A DNA stretch of 64,000 nt. It comes from Chamaecyparis obtusa (Eukaryota > Streptophyta > Pinopsida > Cupressales > Cupressaceae). A model generated the notes under the pieces. The model made no database searches. It was not told where the DNA came from and saw nothing but the letters and a program-made list of their open reading frames with translations. The position numbers and the translations under genes are program-made. This document shows, piece after piece, positions 9,547 through 20,451 of the stretch; the first letter of the stretch is position 1, and the number at the start of each line of letters is the position of its first letter. The stretch lies in contig BSBK01002085.1 of NCBI GenBank assembly GCA_027943335.1, positions 1,412,501 through 1,476,500 on the forward strand, given 5' to 3'.

Positions 9547-11915
9547 GGATCCTTGGGAAGGCTCTTCCCCTTCCCTGCATTTAGAATTGGTGTGATTTTA
9601 ACCTGACCCCTTTCTTCTCCCGCTAATTCTCTTAATTCTACATTAGGATTTCTTCCTCTTTTTCTTGAAACTTTCGCACAATCTGGGGAGTTCCTGCCTT
9701 CTTTTAGGAAAGCTATGCCTAAAATTTCCTGATCTTTTATTTCCCTATCTTTGAGTTCAATCATCAATTCTTCTATTGAGCCTCCTGAAGTCTCGACCTT
9801 TGTTTTGATTCCATTGATAAGTAATTTTTTCTAAAGATCTAGTTCTTCTTTATCACAGATTTCATCCATGAATTGATCAATAAGTTCATCAATTAAAGTT
9901 TCTCCTATAAAATCTGCTAATATGTTGACTTCCTCCTAGATTCTATCACTATTTGATGGTATTATTTCCTTAGGGGAGGGTTCCTCACCTAGACTCTAGT
10001 CTATGTGGCCATCAATTGTTTCTCGTGAAGGGCCAATATCCTCTTCCTTAGACTGAGAATATCCCTTAGTGGGTAAAGGGTGATTAGAATCTAGGTTAGT
10101 AGGTTTAGGGATATTAATAGATATTGGGCTTGCAAGGTTACCTTTTGTAACATATGCCTGACTTATTGGGCTTACAAGGTTACCTTCTTCTAAATTCACT
10201 TGTGATGTAAACAGGGGATAATCTGTAACATCATTGTTCATGATTTCTATATCTGCTACCATATTTGACTTGTGATCTTGATGCACTAAGGGTACCTTAG
10301 AAAATTTCTCCTCATTATTCAATTGAATTATTAATTCTACATTTGCAGGGATCTTAGTCTTAATGGCTGGTTCTCCCTTTGTGTATTGGTTTGTACTCGC
10401 TGTTATGAATTCCATATCCTTGGGTAAATTCTTGTCTTGGGTTAGTAGAATAATATTCTCCTTTATAGTGTTATTTTCCTCATTTCGGTCCACCAATTTA
10501 TTTGTTGAGGTGTTTAATTCTATTATAGGGGAGGGGGACTCTTCTTTCGAAGGCATATGCTCTATTTCAGGTATTGGGATAGACTTCATGGTTTCTATCA
10601 AACTAGGACATTCCTTGTTTTTAGATTTGTCAGCAGACAATTCTTAGGGGATATTGATTGAGAATCCCCCACCTGCTTTGTTAAGATGGATTGCGATGTT
10701 TTTGGGGAGGGAGGCAAAGGGTTGGGAAGACTTGGTGCTACTTGGCTTTAGCTGATAGTCCATGACAATGCCTATCATAATACTGGGATTAAAGAGAAAC
10801 TTGTTTGACCTACTCTGAATAACAATTGGAGGGAGGGGTTTTATTGAAACATCCATTTTTACTATGATAATTGTTTCAGATTGGGGGTGTTTGGTGACTA
10901 TTGTTCTTTCAAAACACCCTATCTTATTACCTATCTATTCAAAAATTCTAAGATTAGAGCATTCCATCATAATATTTGTTAGTTTGACAGCTCTAGGCAC
11001 TTCAATGCCTCAGATGTTATTAGGATTAAAATACAGATTCCAGTCTAACACTATAAAATCATGTCCTAAATATTTAGGAATGTTTTTTGCTAGAAATTCA
11101 TCTTTAGTCTTTAAATCATAACAATAAACAAAAATAAATTCATTTGTAAGAAGAGCAATACTAGCCTGATTCTTGAGTTTCTTCTTGAGCCAATCTACAA
11201 TTGTGGATGCTGGGACACCATATCCACTCCATCTTAAAACCACTCCCCTTAGCTTCAGTTATTTTTGGGAATGCTCAATGCTGTCATCCTTAATTTTAAT
11301 CATAGGAGGAGAATGCAAAATTGATCTTCGATGGGGAGGAGAGTAAGGAGGGACTTTAGGTTTTAAGGGGGATTGATGGATGGGTTTAGATTTCTTGAAA
11401 GCCCTATGCTTATGTGGGGGAGTATAGATTTTAGTCAAAGACTGGGAGAGGATAGGGGTTTTGCATTTCAGATCACTGGTTCCGGGATAAGGATTAGGGT
11501 TCAGGCTCTATTCCAGATAATTAAGAGACTCAAAATTATTCCTCAGGAGGAGGGGTTCATATTTGTGTGATTGATGGAAAGAAGGTTTTTTAGAACACTT
11601 ATGAGATTTGGCTTTAATCCATCTGGGATCTACCTTCCCCGATTCAGAGGCCAAAATAGGGCATATTTGTTCCTCGACCAACCTTCCTCTATTCTCAGCA
11701 AGTTGAATATCCTTGGAATTTATTACAGGTGTAATCATCAATTGGGGGGCCCTTTGTGCCCTAGTAGGATCCTTACTTCTGAGCTTGATATTTCCTGCAA
11801 CCAAATGGATTGGAAGAGAGAAAGCATATCTGGTTTTAGAAAAAACCTCAAATTGCCTATCCAGAAGTTCCTTGGTGAAGATCACTCGGTCACTGCGAAA
11901 ATGCAGAGCAGACAT
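9543..11915 (-). pseudogene. LINE ORF1 (RNA-binding/nucleocapsid-like, DUF4283)
   Basis: One continuous frame from ATG 11915 (MSALHFRSDRVIF) to TGA 9545-9543, about 790 codons. It contains about eight internal stops (near 11508, 11250, 11007, 10944, 10644, 9996, 9936 and 9831) and no frameshift that I can see. The DUF4283-like core is at about 11243-11010: VLRWSGYGVPASTIVDWLKK, FIFVYCYDL, LGHDFIVLDW. A Pro/Ser-rich segment precedes it and a long acidic, low-complexity segment follows. The C-terminus is basic (SRKRGRNPN). No CCHC knuckle is evident. The upstream TTG at 11972 extends the frame, but plants need ATG, so 11915 is chosen. Confidence 0.85.
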
Positions 11916-12829
11916 TTTTTTGTCGAATTTACTACAATTGTTATTTTTTGGTAATTTTAAATCATTAATCAATGATTAAAAAAAATTAAAAAAGGAGAAA
12001 TATGCTAAAATGGGGTAAAAGGAAAATCTATTTAAATTATTTTTTATCTAAATATTATTATTGTGGGCAATGAGCATTATAAAATGTGAAGTGCATTGAA
12101 AATGGTGGGCCCAGATATTTGAACAAAGGCAAAGAAGAAAGAAATAAAATTTCAAACCATTCCACACGTCAACCAGACACACAATATAAAGGCTTAAAAA
12201 AAAATCTAAAAAATATTGGCAATCTTGCGCTAGAGGTTTTTAAAATGCAAAGATTTATAATGTTTTTAATTTACTCTCCACTCCACGTGTCTCTAGCCCA
12301 CACCTTCACAACCATTAATGGAATATTTTAAGTTGATTTGTGATGGTTTGATGGGAAACACTGAGATTAAAAAATAAAGTTCTAATGATTGTTGTTAAAA
12401 ATGAGTGGTGGGCCCGTGCAAATGAAGTCGAAGGAGATGAAAAATTTCCAAATTAAAATATTTTTAAATATTTTGGACATGCGTCCACACAAAGCAACAT
12501 TGTAGTAAAAAATTTCAACTTAGAGGAACCCTTATGATGTTGCACATGGGGAGAAAAGTTTAATCAGACTTTAATCTTGTTTGCCCCAACACTTAGCAGT
12601 TCCTTGCAACTCCATAGCCAAGACATAATATGTTTGATAAACCTTGTGAACTTGCGACACATTAAAATGTAACATCAAACCTTAAACTTTATTTTTTACC
12701 AATAGGTGTTAATATGGGCATTGCTCACCTGGAAATTGTCAACCATCCAAAAAATGTGTGTTGTGTTATGTTGCAGTGGTGAATGGGTTATTGGCTTTTG
12801 GTAGTACGAACGATGAGTTGATTGCAATT
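11916..12829. other. No gene; LINE 5' UTR or flank
   Basis: Lies upstream of LINE ORF1 and may hold its 5' UTR. AT-rich; the motif gtgggccc occurs twice (about 12106 and 12409). No coding frame with recognisable homology, promoter or target duplication was identified. Confidence 0.35.
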
Positions 12830-13595
12830 CTACATTGAATGAGTTTCAATGCTTTTACTTCATCTTGGGTTGAGATGGAAAGTGATTTTTGGGTTGTTAG
12901 TTTTCATTTGTGCTATTTGCAAAGAGTTGTTTCTTTTATCTCTAGTGGCTTCTATCTACATTTTGAAGGAAGAATTAGAAGGTCGGGTTTGTGTTGGTTG
13001 TCAGTTTTTGATAAAGTTGTAGCTCAAGGTAACTCTGAACTATTTAAATTCGCTTTAAAAATTCTTTTATTTTGAATGTAATGTTTTTTATTTTTTGAAA
13101 GTGCAAACTATGGGTTTGTTCTTAAATTTTCTCAAAAAATGCTTTGTTGTGTTGTGTGTCATGGGTTTGTTCTACCTTCATAAAACATAAATTTCATTCA
13201 ATATTTTGATGAATAGATTAAATGATTTTTGGATTCTAGTTTTTCATCTATGGTATTTGCAAAGAGTTGTTTCTATTGTCTATGGTGGATTTTGTATGCA
13301 TTTGGAAGGAAGATGTGTTTGTTTACACCCTTATCTAAAATATTTTTATTCTAGCTAGGGTTTATGGTGTGGGTTTCAATTTGCTTCACATCATTTCAAT
13401 CACAAAAATATTCATTTAAGTCTGCATTTGTGTTTGTTTACTAAAAATATTTTCAGTTCGAATGTATTGTTTTCTATATTTTGAAAGTCCAAATGTGGGG
13501 TTTATTCTTAAATTTGCTTCAAAATACTGTCATGGTTGCCATATTTTTTATATTTTCTGTAGGGTTTATGTTGTGTTTCATGGGTTTTTTATATT
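12830..13595. repeat. Degenerate direct repeat, period about 340-385 bp
   Basis: The block around atttgcaaagagttgtttct (12915) recurs at 13255, and the block around gaatgtaatgtt (13073) recurs in altered form at about 13458, in the same order and orientation. This points to an old tandem duplication. No recognisable protein; the ORF at 12839-13075 lies in one repeat copy and has no known motif. Confidence 0.5.
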
Positions 13596-14159
13596 TTATG
13601 TAGGATTCTCAGCAGACTGACAAGCAACAGTAGGAGCTTGATTAATAGAACTAGAAGCCATAGATAAAGGAGGTATGGAAGGTGTAGGCAAAAGACCATG
13701 ATTAAGATCCATCGGAGGCATGCTTAACTTGAGAATCTTATGATGCTTATAGGCTTTATATGAATGGAAAAGGTTATCAAGTCGAGAAGGATATGAATTA
13801 GGTATTGAAGGCCAAAAGAAGTCAAGTGTAGCACAATCCTTGGGCCTAGAAGGTTGATACAAACTATGGTTAATCATCTTCACTTCTTCATCATGAACAA
13901 ATTTAAGACACTTATGGATAGGAGAGGCAACAACATGCATGACATTCAACCAAGGAAAACCAAGCTTAACTTGAAATTGATCAGAAGTAGGAACAACAAC
14001 AAAGGTAGTGTTCACAATTTTACCACAAAGTTCAACTGACAAGTTAATAGAACCAAATGATGGATAAAGAAAATCATTACAAGTTTGAATCCACACATGA
14101 GATGTATCATAAGAATCATGTTGCAATTTTTTCATAAAAATATTTTCTTCAATAATAAC
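13596..14159 (-). pseudogene. Fragment of a gypsy-type aspartic protease region
   Basis: An uninterrupted minus-strand frame reads SFGSINLSVELCGKIVNTTF, FVVVPTSDQFQVKLGFPWLN and ASPIHKCLKFVHDEEVKMIN, ending at TAA 13596. This matches the C-terminal half of retrotransposon proteases, where a beta-strand block is followed by LGxPWL and a conserved HxCLKF. The plus-strand gypsy element in this window has the parallel block (ILLGRPWIHEM, YHQCLKF) but is clearly a different family. The catalytic DS/TG motif is not present, so this is a fragment. The frame also runs 45 bases into the adjacent LTR, which supplies an apparent start at 14204; I treat that as accidental. Confidence 0.65.
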
Positions 14160-15418
14160 TGTGTGTGTGAAAATTGTACCTGATCTGTAGACACAACACT
14201 TCATTAAAACATTAGAGGTTAGCTATAATCGAAATCGTGCAAAATTAAAAACTATCTAACCAAGCGATTTACTGCCTTCTAGTAGGTGCGAAATTGATGT
14301 TCTCAGATTGTAATCGAGATCAGTGACCTAGACGACACCTAAATGAAGGATTTGAATGCAAAAGATGGATATGAAATTGAATGCAATTAATCTATATTTT
14401 TGATATTTTCTATGCAATAACAATGATAAAAACCGATATGAATCTATGCTAGATGAAATTGATATGCTATGAATTGATCTATCTAACAATGATATGCAAA
14501 GCTATGAAATTCTATGCTATGATATAAAAACTACGCAATTGAAATTGATCTCACAAAGCTTTGAATTCGCAAGTTATTCTTTCAAGCTCCAATTGTGCAA
14601 ATTCTCCAAATCTGATATGCTATGATTCCTGTAGAGTAAGTTTGCAATTTGCGAGATGAATGAGAGATAATTATGAAGAGCTGAGCCTTGTTTTTATAGA
14701 AATCCAGGGCTTTGGAGGTGCATGAGAAAAAAGCCATAAATCACTCAAATAACTCAGGTTGATTTTTGAGTTATTTTTAAATAAAAGATAATTAACTCAC
14801 AAAAACATGCAAAAGCTAAGTTTTAACTCAAAATAGAGTTTAGCTTTAATTGATAATTGACAGTTGTCTGCTTTTATGATTGTGCATATTTTATTTATGA
14901 ATTAATTTAATAATAAAGTGATTTATGCTCAACTTAACTGATTTTTGAAATAAAATAATTAATTTATGGGTTAATTAACTATTTTATCAAACTTTTATTA
15001 AAAATTATATTATTAAATAATGACAACTTGCTTTAATTAATTAAATAAAAATTTAATCAATTAAAGATAGGAATTTTGATTTATTGTCAAAATTAAATAA
15101 TACAATTAATAATAGATATAATTAAATTTAATTACACAATTAAGTGGCAAGATATTAAATCTAATTAATTAAATATAAAAATATTCAATTAATCAAGCTT
15201 TAGGATAAATGTGATTTATTGCCAAATAATTATAAAATTAAAGATAATTATGATGATTAGGAATATTACTAAGAATATTCCCCGATGTAGAATTTAAGAT
15301 AATCAATTAGATTTGATGATGTTTAGATGTGCCTTAGGTTAGGACTTCGATATCAATTTTGTTCGATTTGTCGATGTAGGAGGTTAATGAACTTATAGCC
15401 CATTTTTGGGGTATTACA
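14160..15418 (-). repeat. Gypsy LTR, inverted relative to the internal region
   Basis: On the minus strand it starts TGTAATACCCC at 15418 and ends TCACACACACA at 14160, matching the plus-strand LTR at 28379-29631. In about 187 bp aligned by eye at the downstream end I count 7 differences (about 96% identity). A TATA-like tataaaaac lies on the minus strand near 14700. It stands where the 5' LTR of the plus-strand element should be, but in the wrong orientation. Bases next to the two outer ends (ataac and tagag) do not form a target-site duplication. Confidence 0.85.
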
Positions 15419-15440
15419 TTTTGCCCCTCTTTGAATTACT
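15419..15440 (-). other. Polypurine tract of the inverted LTR
   Basis: On the minus strand attcaaagaggggcaaaa stands directly before the LTR start, identical to 28361-28378 on the plus strand. Shared sequence continues only 4 bases further (agta) and then stops, marking a breakpoint at about 15440. The polypurine tract primes plus-strand DNA synthesis in LTR retrotransposons. Confidence 0.8.
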
Positions 15441-15620
15441 ATCAATCTTCTATCATTTCTCTATCAGAACTCCCCTGTTGCTACCTATTTTGGTGGTATT
15501 CTCAGTAGGATGTTATTTTTTGTTTCTCTTTTGCCTGCAAAAAAGATTTTTTTTTTTTTTTGGGCACTTTTTCTATCAAAGCTGTTCGTACAGTGCGATT
15601 TTTAATTTCGGTCCATACAT

Positions 15621-16165
15621 CTATCGTACGAGTTTTGGCATCAGGATTCGAGTGTCGTATGGTAAGAGACCCACTATCGTATGAGTTTTGGCATCAGGAT
15701 TTGACTGTCGTAAGGTAAGAGACCCACTATCGTATGAGCTTTTTTAGATTGCCATTTCATCAGACACCCAGTGTCGTATGGTAAGAGACCCACTGTCGTA
15801 TGAGTTTTGGCATCAAGATTCGATTGTCGTATGGTAAGAGACCCACTTTCGTACGAGCTTTTTTAGATTGTCATTTCATCAGACACCCAGTGTCGTATGG
15901 TAAGAGACCCACTATCGTACGAGTTTCGGCATCAGGATTTGACTGTCGTATGGTAAGATACCCACTGTCGTATGAGTTTCAGCATCAGGATTTGATTGTC
16001 GTATGGTAAGATACCCAGTGTCGTACGAGTTTCTGGACTGTCATCTGGGAGCATACCCACTGTCGTACGAGTTTCGGCATCAGGATTTGACTGTCGTCTG
16101 GGAGCATACCCACTGTTGTACGAGTTTTGGTACTAGATTTCAATTGTCGTTTCATTTTTGCAGAC
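15621..16165 (+). repeat. Tandem repeat, about 53 bp unit, about 10 copies
   Basis: Units begin ctatcgtacgagttttggca or close variants and end gtatggtaagagaccca. Two units (from about 15727 and 15844) carry an alternative middle, agcttttttagatt...catcagacaccc, and a shorter unit lies at about 16020. Each unit contains the 8 bp perfect palindrome tcgtacga or its CpG-decayed form tcgtatga. Confidence 0.85.
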
Positions 16166-16933
16166 AGTTTGTCAGATTTGATTTTTGGATTTTGACTGAC
16201 AGCTAACCCTAACAATTGAAATTTACTATTTCTGATTGATTTTCTACTGGTTTTGATTGGGAAAAGTGCAAGAATTGCTAAAAATCAGGTAAAATCTACT
16301 AAGCGCGTTGCGAGGATCACCAGGTATTCTCCTTGTTCTAAAAATATTTTGATTTGGACTTAAAATAAATCTCTCTCGTGTCAAGCTTGTGTGCATCTTT
16401 TCATGCTTTTGATCTATTTCTACACACTTGCATAATTTGATACTAGGTTGTGATCCCTTAAGGATTCATTAAGTAGTCTTAGAATACTTGTGATTGATCT
16501 TGATTGCTATCTTGGGTTATTGGACTCGCTAATCTGTCGGCCTCTCATTTTTGCCCCGTGGTTGCAATCTCAGCGCCATAAAGGGGAGGGGTCAACAAGA
16601 CAGAAACGTTAAGTGTTCCACTTGGCAACCCTTTTGTGCTTTTAGGAACTCACTTGTTTTCTAAGTTGTGGACTCATTTTCAGCTTGTGTGAGGTGTTAA
16701 GTGTTCCACCTTGTGGACTCATCTCATATTTGCTTTAAGCGTTAAGTGTTCCTCTTTCTAATTTTTGGATGCTTTTGGTAGATTTGCTTTCGGGAATATA
16801 TTTGTGCTCACATAGTAATTAGGCCCTATGAACACTATTCGTGATTCTTGAGAGATTGGATTCCTAGATAAATCTTTCTTGACGACAGAATCCTTGCAGG
16901 TAGGGAGGATACTTAGTGCGTTTCACATTCAAC

Positions 16934-17129
16934 TTGGTTAGTGCATCTTCTCTTATTGATCGACACATTCTCTCTCTGGAGAGGTTGATAGATCACGTGG
17001 GGTTGATATCATGAGCTTTGGTGAATCAAAATTGGTTAGTGCGTCTTCTCTTATTGATTGATACATTCTCTCCCTGGAGAGGTTGATAGATCACGTGGAG
17101 TTGATATCACAGACCTTGGTGGAACAAAA
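16934..17129 (+). repeat. 98 bp direct duplication containing cacgtg
   Basis: Two copies begin ttggttagtgc at 16934 and 17032, so the period is 98 bp. Each holds ggagaggttgatagatcacg followed by tgg, with the plant G-box core cacgtg. The copies differ at a handful of positions. G-boxes bind bZIP/bHLH factors, but regulatory use here is only a possibility. Confidence 0.75.
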
Positions 17130-17924
17130 CTTTGTCTTAGCGTGTTGGATTAATCTACTTCCTTTGTTTGGGTTAAAAGTGAAGAGGTGTCAAAACCTTG
17201 AATCTGGAGCCAAGTCCCCTTGTGGTATAAATCTGTGAGTCATCTTTAGAGAGGGTTAACCGTAGCGGACAATCCCTTCACAGGGCAAACTACGTTGACG
17301 GAACCTCAAGCGGTCATAGCCATTTTCTCCGTGGTAGTGACAGCCACTATATAAATGTCCTTGTGGAAGAAATCTCCATGGGTATGGTTCATTGTTGGGT
17401 TGTCAGATCTCCCTAGCAGCTCTTGAAGATTAAGTTCTCAGACTATGTCAAAACCCTGGTGCGTCGGGATTGGAGTTCACCCCTTTGAATCATAAAAGTT
17501 GCAGAGTCAAACCATTACTAAAAACCCTAGAGAGGCCAATTTTTCACTTTCAGGTATATGTGTGTTATTGCAAAACTTTTCAGAACATACACAATTAGTA
17601 CTCTCAGGGATTAGCACAATTTGGTCACTTGATTGTTCATGCGCAAAGGTTGCTTTTTCCCTTGTTCATTGTTTTCAGATGTGCTTGGAATCACTTGCTT
17701 GCTGTTCTGCGTGCTTGTTTATCTACTTGGCTCTTAAAAATGATCAAATCTGGTATAACCTTCAAAATCTGGACAGTACAATTTGCAAACAATCCAGAAC
17801 TGAAAACCTTAAATTTTGCAAAAATTGACGTAAAGTTCTTTCTGGAGTCAAAAGTCATTTCAAGAAGTCAAAAGTCATATGACTTTTTGTCAAATGTCAT
17901 TTTAGTATCACCCATATGTCGTAT

Positions 17925-18090
17925 GATTGAGAACCCAGTGTCGTATGAGTTTTCAAACCAGCAAAATTCAAGAAGCCAAAAATTGTTAGCAACTGTCGTA
18001 CGAGTTTTCGCAACTGTCGTTTCATTGCTACCCAACTGTCGTACGAGTTTCACAACTGCCGTTTCATAGCCTACCCAGTGTCGTACAAGT
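17925..18090 (+). repeat. Second cluster of tcgtacga-type repeats
   Basis: Copies of tgtcgtacgagttt and tgtcgtatgag, with spacers such as cgtttcattgctaccca, resemble the tandem repeat at 15621-16165, about 1.8 kb upstream. Exact tcgtacga occurs at about 17998 and 18039. Confidence 0.7.
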
Positions 18091-18549
18091 CTGCAGAGTG
18101 TCATTTGGAAAAATTTGAGAGAGTTGTCAGAAATTGTCAAATTGCAAGATATCCAAAATTTCCAGCCTAGTTCCAGAATCTGTCAAAAATATCATTGTGT
18201 CAGGAACAGAGCAGTAGCTATTGAGCATTCTACCATTTTTTGAGTTTGATCTTTTGAATCCGATCTAGTCTTCTATTTGATCAATTTGAGTCCTTTTTAT
18301 CTCGTGTCAAAACCTTGTCATAACTATCAATCTTCAATCAATCTTCAAAAATAGACTAAGTGTTGAGAACTCATGTCCGCTATCTTTTGGGCGATCTATG
18401 CCATACATCCAAGGCACAGTTTCCTTCACCCACATCTCATCAGATCTTCAAAACTATCATAATCTTGACAAGGTTGCATCATCCGATTTTCTTGAATCAA
18501 ATTGTTCTTCAGTTGTCTTCGTCCTTTTCTTCTGTTTCATTCAAAGTTA

Positions 18550-20451
18550 ATGGTGGAGACTAGAGCTTCTTCACACAAGAAATCAGAAGAAACATCTCAG
18601 AACTTACTTTTGACCAATACCCTGGGTCCAACTCTTGAACAACTCATCAAGTCAGGTATCTACGAAGATGACGGTCTCGGTAACTTTCGATTGAAAACTG
18701 GTTACATACCTCCTCTATCAACTCACAGAGGTAATCAACAAACTCCTCCTCAATCTATTCCAGGGAGCCCAAAAACTCCTACCATGTCTCAAGCAGGGAC
18801 AAACCACGGTTCTCTAGGAGGAGGATCCCAGGGACACCATTCTCAACATAATGCCGACCAAGACCCTACACCCTCTGAAATCCATCGGTGTCATAATGAT
18901 GATGAATTCAAAAGAATGATGAGGCATTTCTTGAAAATGGATAGAGAGGCATACTTTTTGCAATTAGCCCAGGAAGGAGCTAAACTTCCTCCTCACTTCA
19001 ATGTCGAAGATATCATCACACATGAGGAAGAAACTCTGATGACGGCCATAATGAACCAGCTGCACGCTATGCAGGTCAAAATGAATAAAATTGAGAAAGA
19101 GAAGGAACCCAAGGAATTCTCCATGGAGGCCCTTTGTCCTTTCCCTTTTGACAAAGACTTGTATATGCCTCCATTCCCAAAAAGAGTGGAGATACCAAAG
19201 TATGACAAATATGACGGACACTCTGATCCTCAAGATCATGTTAGAGAGTTCTGTATGCAATCCATGGAATTCATGCATGAACTGACTTATCTAATGCGTC
19301 TTTTTCCTAGATCCTTGGGAGGAGCATCCATTCAGTGGTTTTCAAGATTACCTTCTACGATCAAAACTTTTGAGGAATTGATTAAATTGTTTTATCAACA
19401 ATATTCCTACAATATTCAACATCCGATTACCATGATCGATATCTTTACCCTCAAGCAATATCCAGGGGAATCATTCCTAACTTTTCTCAAGAGGTGGCAA
19501 AAGAAGTTCTCTCTATATGCTAGACAAATTCTTGAAATGGAGAAACTTGAAATCTTTATCAATAACCTTGTTCCAGAGCTCAATTATCCATTACAAATGC
19601 AAGATCATGTATCTTTTGATAAAATGGTGGATAATGCAATCAAGATTGAGAAAGTACTTGTCAAGAAAGGAGAAATCACACTTCAAAAGGACAAGTCTGA
19701 ATCTGGATCTAGCTCAAAAGATAAAAACAAAAGTTGGAATAGAAACAAAGGTATCATCTCTGATGGTGTTGTTGACACTATCCATGCCCCATCAAAGGCA
19801 CCGGCCTACAATCTCACCCTTGCCACCAAAGCCATTGAAGCTTCAGAGCAAAAATCTGCTGAACCATCTCCAAAGAAGCCATTCAAATGATGGGATAATA
19901 AACGAAAGTTTACTCCCCTGGGAGAATCTTTGGAATCTGCCCTGAGAACCCTGATAGCTGATAACATGATCTCTTTACCACCAATCCAAAAACATGATTT
20001 GGATCCGAAACCATATTGGTGGAAAGATAATGAATTCTGTGCTTTCCATCAGACTAAAGGCCATAAAACTAATGGATGCTTTCACTTGAGGCATACCATT
20101 CAAGACTTGATAGATCAAGGGGATATCATGATCGATAATCCTACCAGCAATAATGATCATACAGCATTTACAAAACCATTTCCACAACATGGAAAAGGAG
20201 TTTCCACTTCCCAGCCTAACATGGGGGCAAAAGTCAACTATGCCTACCCTGGAAATGATGCTGTCATCAATATGGTTGAACCATGTATCTCTGAGAGCTG
20301 CAATGTCATCACAATTATACGAAGGGATAGAAATCATTCCTCAGTTAATGCGGTTACCAGATCACAAGCTCAGACTCATCTGAAAGGACAAACACCAAGT
20401 TCATCTAATGTCCCTAAGATACCTTTCAATCTCACATCTGCTTCTAGATAG
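18550..20451 (+). pseudogene. Gag region (capsid plus nucleocapsid-like)
   Basis: The capsid forms the virus-like particle in the cytoplasm. An N-terminal Gln/Ser/Pro-rich stretch is followed at about 19160-19670 by the Retrotrans_gag-type core: PPFPKRVEIPKYDKYDGHSD, ASIQWFSRLP, FYQQYSYN, LKQYPGESFLTFLKRWQKKF, FINNLVPEL. A Lys-rich segment follows. After the TGA at 19888 the same frame carries CAFHQTKGHKTNGC (20038-20079), a C-x2-H-x4-H-x4-C zinc-binding pattern at the position of the nucleocapsid in Tat-like elements. The region ends at TAG 20449-20451. Confidence 0.85.

Larger units (their letters stand above)
1216..11915 (-). mobile_element. Plant L1-type LINE retrotransposon, degenerate, split by a solo LTR
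   Basis: Two ORFs in the order expected for plant L1 elements are read from the minus strand: ORF1 with a DUF4283-like domain (11915-9543), then ORF2 with apurinic-type endonuclease, reverse transcriptase, zf-RVT and C-terminal RNase H (9546-1216). ORF1 stop and ORF2 start share ATGA at 9546-9543. Without the 4147 bp nested insertion and its duplicated target, ORF2 is about 4.2 kb, a usual length. ORF1 has only nonsense mutations; ORF2 has nonsense mutations plus about three frameshifts. It cannot be autonomous now. The ends of the element are not defined because neither poly-A nor target duplication was found. Confidence 0.9.
15441..18549 (+). other. Gypsy 5' leader, no gene
   Basis: About 3.1 kb between the breakpoint and the gag start. 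I find no plus-oriented LTR and no clear tRNA primer-binding site, so the true 5' end of this element appears to be lost. It contains the roughly 53 bp tandem repeats (15621-16165), a 98 bp duplication (16934-17129) and a second cluster of the same palindromic motif (17925-18090), listed separately. Short repeats of gttaagtgttcc also occur at about 16610, 16698 and 16743. Short ORFs here (15406-15684, 17629-18069) follow the repeats and show no protein motif. Confidence 0.6.

Noticed and set aside
15406..16215. Overlapping ORFs in both strands over the leader repeats
   Set aside because: They follow the 53 bp repeat and translate to repeated peptides with no known motif.
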